Shown: piece by piece, positions 1-7,012 of the stretch
How the letters are laid out: each line of letters opens with the position of its first letter
Position numbering within the stretch: position 1 is the first letter of the stretch
From: Dunaliella salina
Lineage: Eukaryota > Chlorophyta > Chlorophyceae > Chlamydomonadales > Dunaliellaceae
Direction: 5' to 3'
Length of the DNA stretch: 11,082 nucleotides
Assembly (NCBI GenBank): GCA_002284615.2
Contig: MU069784.1
Location: 24,923 to 36,004, forward strand
Made by a program: the position numbers and the translations under genes
The notes under the pieces: model-generated
The model's input: only the letters and a program-made list of their open reading frames with translations
Databases searched by the model: none
Told to the model about the DNA's origin: nothing

Positions 1-18
1 TGTGTGTGTGTGTGTGTG
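1..18. repeat. TG dinucleotide microsatellite at the window edge
   Basis: Nine uninterrupted TG units open the window. The run is cut by the window edge, so its real length is unknown. It is the complement of the CA run that closes the window. Confidence 0.95.
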
Positions 19-120
19 AAGGTGCCGATGATCAATCATGTTGCATTCCTTTGCGTGCACTTGAGCTGCCAGCTATCAGAGTTCCAATGCCAGAAGCACG
101 TCAGGGTGCCCAGACTCACC

Positions 121-510
121 TGGTACCTTCAGGGCCTACAGGGTGGACTTTGCCTCCCAATGCATCCGTGGTACGTTCAGGGTGTGCACTTACCCCAGGC
201 GCACTTTCCGAGGCATGTTCAAAGTGGGCATGGCTTCAGGTGCATCCGCAGTACGTTCAGAATTGGAACCGTTTGCAGGATGTGCACCAGAAAGCGATGC
301 CAACCCTGAACACACCACGGATGCGCCTGGGGGTAATGCCCACACTGAACCTGTCGCGTCCAGGTGCATTGACCCCCAGGTACATCTGTGGTATGATTAG
401 GGTGGGCATCGCTTGCAGGTACATACATCCGTGTTCAGGATGAGCACTCCTAAAGGTACATCTGTAGTTTGTCCAGGGCGAGCATCGCTTTCAGGTGCAT
501 TTATAGTTTG
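121..510. repeat. degenerate ~39-bp tandem repeat with an internal inverted block
   Basis: Units resembling GTACATCTGTGGTATGTTCA followed by GGGTGGGCATCGCTTTCAG recur head to tail. Clear copies are 160-198, 199-239, 380-418, 419-455 (37 bp) and 456-494, with partial copies at both ends. Positions 281-352 carry the same unit on the opposite strand: read on the minus strand they give GCATCGCTTTCTGGTGCACA and GGCGCATCCGTGGTGTGTTC. The array is therefore direct repeats interrupted by an inverted segment of nearly two units. A unit of 39 bp is 13 codons, which explains the overlapping open frames here. No coding sense is apparent. Confidence 0.8.
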
Positions 511-700
511 AAAAGAAAGGAAACAGTAAAGAAAATTGTACGCAAGTCAGAGAATGCATGCATTGAGGGGGAAGTATCCCTATTTGGAAAGCTAGAGGCC
601 TCACCAGAAGGCCCTCTCAACCAACACTAGACACAGCTAGCCTACGAGGGATCCATGGCATGTACAGCTTCCACATTGCCCCCATGTGCTCCCGTGACAT

Positions 701-1065
701 GGTGTGGTGCACCCAATAATTGAATCGTGTTGCATGCCCAATGATTGCCTTTTTGTGAAGATGGTGTGGTTTGGTGTGCCCCATAATTGCTTAGTGTGAT
801 AAACCAAACAATCGTCTGCCCAATGATTGCCCTTGTGTGAAAACGGTGTGGTTTGGTGTGCCCCATATTCACATGGTGTGATAAGCCAAACAATCATCTA
901 CCTTGCCTTTTTGTGAAAATGGTGTGGTTTGGTGTGCCCCATAATTGCTTAGTGTGGTAAGCCAAATAAACGTCTGTCCAATGATTGCCCATGTGTGAGA
1001 TCAGAGTGGTTTAGTGTGCCCCACAATTGCTTGGTGTGGTGAGTGAGCCCAGTGATTGCACTTGT
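701..1065. repeat. ~82-bp tandem repeat, about five copies
   Basis: The landmark GGTGTGGTTTGGTGTGCC starts at 763, 845 and 921, with diverged versions at 701 and 1003. Spacings are 62, 82, 76 and 82 bp. Each unit continues through CCCATAATTGCTTAGTGTG and CCAATGATTGCCC. The indels between copies are not multiples of three and the minus-strand frames over it are repetitive, so this is non-coding satellite-like DNA, probably intronic or intergenic. Confidence 0.85.
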
Positions 1066-1779
1066 ATTTACATATCGACCTGTCACAGGGTAAGTTGTAA
1101 GGAAACTTGTGTCCACGCTGGGCAGCTGCTGACCTTGCATTCGGATCCATGGAGATGCTAATTTTGCTACTTTTGACCCACTCATACCCTCAATGGAATC
1201 CTGGATTTTCTCTCCCTGCAGAGCAATGAATAGACTGAGTGCACATTTGCCCCTTTCAAGCTCACTGTGCTGTATGTTTCGCGATTATCCTCCGATTTGA
1301 TGTGGCAATCATGTTGCCATGCTGGCCTGCGCCAGGGTACACGGACCAGAGATAGCGTATGCCGCAAAAAATGGTATGTGGTCCAAAGCGTGTCACTTGC
1401 ACACATGGCTGAACGCAAAGTCCTGGCCATGCGAATTATGGCATCAAAATCAGTTGGGCCGCCAGGCACTCTGGAATTTGCCACATGGGTTTGCACGCTT
1501 TGCGACTGGTGCAAAGCACTCATCCACTGCACCCATGGCATGGCAGCTGTTGTGTGAACCACCCGGAGATTGCACTGGCTCACCTAACATGCGCGCGTGC
1601 CACAATGTGTATGTCGTTAAAGCCATATATGTCCAAATCCATTTAAGCTGCTTGTGCTGACCATTCTTGTAACATGCACCGATGCTGGCTTTGTGCCATG
1701 CGCCAAGGCGTATGCCATGCGCCAAGGCGTGCCTGCATGTCAAGATTCGATCCAACCGCTTGTGCTAAATTTGAGGGAA
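1066..1779. other. stretch without a supportable gene
   Basis: No recognisable gene. Short open frames occur on both strands (for example 1319-1660 plus and 1182-1583 minus), but they overlap each other and show no recognisable motif. Two good-looking splice signals are present: a donor-like CAGG/GTAAGT with GT at 1090-1091, and an acceptor-like TTTTCTCTCCCTGCAG ending at 1221. I could not join them into a convincing exon, because two of the three frames after 1221 stop at once. Positions 1694-1730 contain TGCCATGCGCCAAGGCGT twice in a row with a 19-bp period. Confidence 0.5.
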
Positions 1780-2032
1780 GCTGATGCTTTACTCATGCAG
1801 GGCGGGCGCTAAGGGGCAGCTGGCAGGTGCAAACAAGGACCCGCTTGTGTGATGACCAAACTTAGAGACGTGCTGATGTTTGCTTTGTGCATGGCAGGTG
1901 CCAAGGGGCAGCTGGCGAGTGCAACTAGGAAACACCTGAGCTTTGGGTGCCGAAATTTATGAGGTCTGCTGATGCTTGCTTCATGCATCGCAGGTGCCAA
2001 GGGGCAGCTGGCGGGTGCAAACAAGGACACAC
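1780..2032. repeat. ~94-bp tandem repeat, three copies
   Basis: Three copies of a segment beginning GCTGATGCTT start at 1780, 1872 and 1968, 92 and 96 bp apart. Each contains AAGGGGCAGCTGGC followed by GGTGCAAACAAGGAC or a close variant. The third copy ends directly before the possible 39-nt exon at 2038. Confidence 0.85.
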
Positions 2033-2037
2033 TCCAG

Positions 2038-2076
2038 GGCAGAGACCTGGCCAAGTTCCTGAGGAGGAAAGCCAAG
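2038..2076 (+). CDS. possible small 39-nt exon
   Basis: The stretch lies between an acceptor-like ACACTCCAG (AG at 2036-2037) and a donor-like AAG/GTGGGT (GT at 2077-2078). In phase 0 it reads GRDLAKFLRRKAK, a basic, helix-like peptide. Its exit phase 0 is what the 71-nt exon at 4417 needs, so the two could be joined over a 2,340-nt intron. The same frame remains open to a TGA at 2134-2136, so the open stretch could also be larger. Against it: the polypyrimidine tract is poor, the exon is very short, and I do not recognise the peptide. It could be chance. Confidence 0.25.
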
Positions 2077-2206
2077 GTGGGTCGAACTGGAACGCTTGTG
2101 GAAGTATGCCGTGCCCACGGTGTGTGGAGGGTTTGAGGAAGAAATCCCTCTTTGGAGGCCCTTTGGAAACTTTATGAAAGCCCCAGGGATGCCTTGGAAT
2201 GGCCAC

Positions 2207-2367
2207 CTTGCCCTTCCTTTGATCAGCCAATCTTGCCCTTCTGTTGATCAGCCAATCTTGCCCTTCTGTTGATCAGCCAATCTTGCCCTTCTTTGATCAG
2301 CCAATCTTGCCCTTCTTTGATCAGCCAATCTTGCCCTTCTTCTGATCAGGCAATCTTGCCTTGCTCC
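2207..2367. repeat. 24/25-bp tandem repeat, six copies plus a partial
   Basis: Copies of CTTGCCCTTC followed by TTTGATCAGCCAAT lie at 2207-2231, 2232-2256, 2257-2281, 2282-2305, 2306-2329 and 2330-2354, then a partial copy to about 2367. Each unit carries the palindrome TGATCA. The copies are adjacent with no unique spacers, so this is a minisatellite and not a CRISPR array. Confidence 0.95.
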
Positions 2368-3073
2368 TTGCGGAACCTAACACTGTGCAGAAATGTCATC
2401 TTCTCCAGAACATGTGGACAACTGCATGGTATGCCTTCCTAGCCCCCTGCTCTGCAGTGCCGATCACAAATAGTGCAATGTTGCCACCCTGTGCAGAATA
2501 TGCATCTACCGCGCAGAAACTAATTCTCCGCGCATAGACATCGTTTTTTGTCGTGCGTGTCGAGTGTGTGCGTACAGGAAATAAATATTTATTTTGGTGG
2601 TGCACGGTCGTGGGGTGAATTGACATTGCGGGGCAGCGAGAGGGTATGAGTGGTCAAGGATGCCATCGCGCGGTTGTGTAACATAATTAATTTTGGGCTG
2701 CGCTGTTGACGTGCTATTGCAAAACTTGTAACTCTTTTTGGGGTGCGTGGTGAGTCCAATTCTGCGTGGTTGATGGAAGGTATGCCCCACGCTTGGAAAA
2801 GACTTGATTCCTTGACCCGCTAATGCGATTCAAGCATTTGTTCAGCAGGGATGGCCTCCAAAATCTAGATGCATGTCTTGCCACCGTTTGAGATCGCCTG
2901 GGCTTACAAGCTTTTAGTGCCACCGACGAGCACCGTCGTGTTAAGGAAATCATCACAACCTGTTTTCCCCTCCAAATTCCCCAAGGTTGAGACTTGTTTG
3001 CCAGAGGAGGCAGAGAACATAATGACCCGGCCTTCCGAGCGAGTGTGCAGACCCCCCAGTGCAATTTGAAATG
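2368..3073. other. ambiguous stretch with weak coding-like frames
   Basis: No gene can be called. A 16-bp perfect palindrome AAATAAATATTTATTT lies at 2579-2594, in a locally AT-rich patch. Between about 2760 and 3070 several frames look somewhat protein-like. One plus frame at 2869-3069 contains PPFEIAWAYKLLVPP. Another contains SATDEHRRVKEIITTCF and is broken by TGA stops. A minus frame at 2714-3064 is also open. They conflict with one another, none fits the phase needed at 4417, and I recognise none of them. A decayed mobile element or ordinary intron sequence are both possible. Confidence 0.3.
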
Positions 3074-3114
3074 TGCTGAGCCTTTCTTGCTGCTGCCTCG
3101 AACACATGGTCCAC

Positions 3115-3230
3115 TGCTGCCTCTGCCTCACGCATGTGGTCCACTGCTGCCTCTGCCTCACGCATGTGGTCCACTGCTGCCTCTGTCTCTTGCATGTGGT
3201 CCACTGCTGCCTCTGAACATGTGGTTCACC
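3115..3230. repeat. 30-bp tandem repeat at the head of the exon array
   Basis: The unit TGCTGCCTCTGCCTCACGCA plus TGTGGTCCAC is repeated at 3115, 3145 and 3175, with a shorter fourth copy at 3205-3230. It resembles the intron-like half of the 125-bp unit that follows (TGCTGCCTCTAACACATGG), so it probably arose by local expansion of that half. Confidence 0.85.
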
Positions 3231-4416
3231 GCTGCCTCTAACATACAGCCTCAGACACGCGGCCCACCGCTGCTTTTTTTCCAGATGAAGCTGCTGGGCA
3301 CACACCAGAAGCCGGTCTGGCTGGGCCTGGATAAGGGTCTGCCAATTGTGTTCTGCTGAGCCTCTCTTGCTGCTGCCTCCAACACATGGTCCGCTGCTGC
3401 CTTTTTTCAGATGAAGCTGCTGGGCACACACCAGAAGCCGGTCAGGCTGGGCCTGGATAAGGGTCTGCCATTTGTGTTCAGCTGAGCCTCTCTTGCTGCT
3501 GCCTCTACCGCATGGTCTGCTGCTGCTTTTTCCAGATGAAGCTGCTGGGCACACACCAGAAGCCGGTGAGGCTGGGCCTGGATAAGGGTCTGCCATTTTG
3601 TGTTCTGCTGAGCCTCTCTTGCTGCTGCCTCTGACACATGGTCCGCTGCTGCCTTTTTCCAGATACTCTGCTGGGCACACACCAGAGGCCGGTCAGGCTG
3701 GGCCTGGATAAGGGCCTGCCATTTGTGTTCTGCTGAGCCTCTCTTGCTGCTGCCTCTAACACATGGTCCGCTGCTGCCTTTTTCCAGAAAAAGCTGCTGG
3801 GCATACACCAGAAGCCGGTCAGGCTGGGCCTGGATAAGGGTCTGCCATTTGTGTTCTGCTGAGCCTCTCTTGCTTCTTCCTTCTTACACATGGTCCGCTG
3901 CTGCCTTTTTCCAGAAAAAGCTGCTGGGCATACACCAGAAGCCGGCCAGGCTGGGCCTGGATAAGGGTCTGCCATTTTGTGTTCTGCTGAGCCTCTCTTG
4001 CTGCTGCCTCTGACACATGGTCCGCTGCTGCCTTTTTCCAGATGAAGCTGCTGGGCACAGACCAGAAGCCGGTCAGGCTGGGCCTGGATAAGGGTCTGCC
4101 ATTTGTGTTCTGCTGAGCCTCTCTTGCTGCTGCCTCTTACACATGGTCCGCTGCTGCTTTTTCCAGATGAAGCTGCTGGGCTCGCACCAGGAGCCGGTCA
4201 TGCTGGGCCTGGATAAGGGCCTGCCATTTGTGTCCTGCTGAGCCTCTCTTGCTGCTGCCTCTAACACATGGTCCGCTGCTGCTTTTTCCAGATGAAGCTG
4301 CTGGGCACACACCAGAAGCCGGTCAGGCTGGGCCTGGATAAGGGCCTGCCATTTGTGTTCTGCTGAGACTCTCTTGCTGCTGCCTTTAACACACAGTCTG
4401 CTGATGCTTTTTCCAG

Positions 4417-4487
4417 ATGAAGCTGCTGGGCACACACCAGAAGCCGGTCAGGCTGGGCCTGGATAAGGGCCTGCCATTTGTGTTCAG
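4417..4487 (+). CDS. 71-nt coding exon of an unidentified gene
   Basis: This is the last copy of the array and the only one with both splice sites: TGCTTTTTCCAG before it and CAG/GTAAGA after it. In phase 0 it encodes MKLLGTHQKPVRLGLDKG followed by LPFVF, then two bases (AG) of a split Arg codon. The next exon starts at 5719 with G, giving AGG and continuing GDSSFDVDYLPG, so phases match. The leading ATG might be a start codon, but a strong acceptor sits immediately before it, so an internal exon is more likely. The family is not recognised. Confidence 0.72.
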
Positions 4488-4505
4488 GTAAGACGTGCTG
4501 TGATG

Positions 4506-4526
4506 GAGTTGTACACTTTACAACTC
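4506..4526. other. small hairpin just after the splice donor
   Basis: Arms GAGTTGTA (4506-4513) and TACAACTC (4519-4526) are perfect complements around a five-base loop, CACTT. It begins 19 nt after the exon end at 4487. It could fold in the pre-mRNA beside the only functional donor of the exon array, but chance is possible. Confidence 0.5.
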
Positions 4527-5277
4527 TGCACACAACCAGTGCCATTGACCCTCGGCATTCCATTGGCCCTCGTGCATGTCATTGACCCTGTTGGATTGGG
4601 TTACCCATGCTGGGGTGGATTGCCCCTCCTGGGTCGTGCTGCTCTTCATTATTGCTGTGTCCCCCTAAGTCCTCAGCATGGCCCTTGCCCCTGTTGGATT
4701 GCGTTGCCCCTGCTGTGACCCCCCTAACCCAGCCATTGTGCTGGTATGCATGCATAAAAACCTGCAATTGATTGTTGCTATTGAGCTATGAAGTGCAACA
4801 CCGCTATCGATCGTTGCCGGCGTTCATATCTCCACAATAAATCGTTGCTGGTGTTGATGTCGCTGCAATCAATCACTGCCCTTGAGGGAAGTGCAGCAAT
4901 GCTGTCAATCGCTGTCCTTGTGCCAGCATGCATGGCCAGTAGCGATGCGGCAAGTCCCATGTCAGAAGTGCGCACGTAACATTGCATTGGTCCCAATGCC
5001 ACAACAAAGATTTGTGCAGCCAGCTATGATAGGCATGTCCAACATTTGGGTGCAGAGTCACAAGCATGACATGTGTAGAAGCAGGCGTGCACACGTGTAG
5101 CAGCTTGTGCCCTGCTGTTGCATGCCAAGTGAGGCTGCGGCGACTCGCACATTGCACAAGTCATGAAGAAAATGTAATCTTAGAAAATGTGCCTGATTGT
5201 TATTTGAAGGATTTTGTTGGGAAAGTTGCAATACACTTCCACCCTCCCCCCCCCCCACACGCGTACACATGTACACT

Positions 5278-5532
<255 letters not shown>

Positions 5533-5718
5533 AGTCAGTCAGTCAACACTATGTAAGGGCAGGGATTTCTGCTGCATGCTTTGCAACAGGGAAGGTGAAG
5601 ACACACATGTGCTTTCGCACTTCCTTTCCTGAGGTCATGCATCTCCAATGAGCACAGACACCCATGCATGGGCTCTCATCATTCATGCCTTGCCCTGTTG
5701 TTTGCTGCATACTTGTAG

Positions 5719-6978
5719 GGGGGACTCCAGTTTTGACGTGGACTACCTGCCGGGCCCCACTGTCAATGTGCGCCTCAACCCTGCGTTCATCTGTGATCTG
5801 TTTGCGCGCCTTGCGCGTGTGGTGAGCAGCCAGCTGGCACCCCAGCCATCTGCAAAGGTACTGAGGATCTGTAAGCCACCGTCAGCTGCACCTGCAGCAC
5901 CACCTGCAGCATCACCTGCCCCTGCTCCAGCTCCCACATCACCTGATGCATCGGGACGACCAACAGCACCTCCTGCACCAACTCCAGCTCCCATAGCACC
6001 TGCTGCAGCAGGACCACCCGCAGCACCACCTACACCCCCCCATGCTTCCGCAGCACCTGATGCAGCAGGACTGCCAGCAGCACCACCCGCGCCAGCTCCA
6101 GCCCCTACAGCACCTGATGCAGCAGGACCACATGCAGCATCACCCGCCCCCACTTCAGCTCCCGCAGCACCTGATGCAGCAGGACCACCTGCAGCGCTTC
6201 CAACACCAGCTCCAGCTCCCACAGCACCTGATGCGAAAGGACCACCTGCAGCGCCTCCCACATCAGCTCCAGCTCCCACAGCACCTGATGCAGCAGGACC
6301 GCCTGCAGCGCCTCCCACACCATCTCCAGCACCCACAGCACCCGATGCAGCAGGACCACCAGCAGCAACTGAAGCAGATGTCCCGCCGAAGGCTCAACCC
6401 ACTTCCTCCGAACAGGGCAATGGACCAGTGCGACCAGCAGCAGCAGAAGCGGAGTCCTCTCTCATTGAGCAGGGCGCCAGGTCCATGCCACTGGCAGCAG
6501 CTGGAGCAGAGGTGCCGTCTCAGGCTCAACCCAGCGCCCCCAAGCAGAGCTCCAGCCCCATGCCGCCACCAGCAGCAGCTGAAGCAGACACGCCACCTCT
6601 GCCGCTACCCACTTCCTCCCAGCAAGACAACAAAGTTGTGCAGCCTGAGCAGGGCAACAGATCTGAGCAGGGCAACGGACCAGTGCAACCAGCAGCAGTA
6701 GAAGCAGCAGCAGCAGCAGCAGCCTCTCCGGCTCAGTCCAGTATCATGGAGCAGAGCTCCAGCTCCTTGCAGCCAGCAGCTGGGGAAGCGAGCTCTCAGG
6801 TACAGCCCAGCAATGATGAGCAAAGCAGCGGCTTGTTACCACCTCCAGCAGCGCAGGAGATGCTGCTGCCTAATGTGCAGCTCAGTGTCTCTAAGCAGAG
6901 CGCAAGCCCACCAGCCGAAGCAGTGTTGCAATCTCTTGCCCAGCCCAGCCTCCCAGAGCACAGCATCAACCCATCACC

Positions 6979-7012
<34 letters not shown>

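Larger units (their letters stand above)
2077..4416 (+). other. putative intron containing an exon-derived array
   Basis: If the small exon at 2038 is real, this is a 2,340-nt intron running from GTGGGT to TTTTTCCAG. In any case the stretch just before 4417 ends in a strong acceptor. It contains the 24/25-bp repeat, an ambiguous segment at 2368-3073, a 30-bp repeat, and nine degenerate copies of the following exon. The 5' boundary is uncertain, because the upstream exon is weakly supported and could lie outside the window. Confidence 0.4.
3074..4487 (+). repeat. ~125-bp tandem array: ten copies of intron tail plus 71-nt exon
   Basis: Each unit is about 54 nt of pyrimidine-rich sequence (GCTGAGCCTCTCTTGCTGCT and onward, ending CTTTTTCCAG) followed by an exon-like block. 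The blocks are 3285-3355, 3411-3481, 3536-3607, 3663-3732, 3788-3858, 3915-3986, 4042-4112, 4167-4237, 4292-4362 and 4417-4487. Spacings are 125-127 bp, so the array does not keep a reading frame. All ten keep a CAG acceptor behind a T-rich tract. Only the last continues into a donor, CAG/GTAAGA. The others continue CTGAGCC, and in their original frame usually meet TGC TGA. The third and sixth copies carry an extra T. The fifth and sixth share AAAAAG in place of ATGAAG. The ninth is identical to the tenth over the first 69 nt. Confidence 0.93.

Noticed and set aside
6..443. 145-codon plus-strand frame over the 39-bp repeat
   Set aside because: The repeat unit is 13 codons long and stop-poor, which opens the frame. 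Part of it runs through the inverted block, and no codon or domain signal is seen.
1182..1660. Overlapping 100-133-codon frames on both strands
   Set aside because: They overlap on opposite strands, lack recognisable motifs, and have no splice or start context that favours either.
3355..3365. GC-AG introns between the array copies, using the GCTGAG after each exon block
   Set aside because: Known GC donors need a strong match to AG/GCAAGT. Here the context is TTCT/GCTGAG, and the implied introns would be only about 55 nt.
2904..3680. 258-codon minus-strand open frame rich in SSKRGSAEH and GPCVRG motifs
   Set aside because: It is the complement of the 125-bp exon array and its 30-bp head. 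The unit is not a multiple of three, so the frame hops between units, while the plus strand shows splice sites and a phase-matched exon.
2207..4487. Tandem arrays considered as CRISPR
   Set aside because: Units are contiguous or have repeated, not unique, intervening sequence. The context has introns and microsatellites and no cas-like genes.
5648..5718. ATG at 5648 as the translation start of the giant open frame
   Set aside because: The frame is open, but a good acceptor ends at 5718 and the phase-2 junction to the 71-nt exon continues sensibly. The 24 codons before it look intronic.
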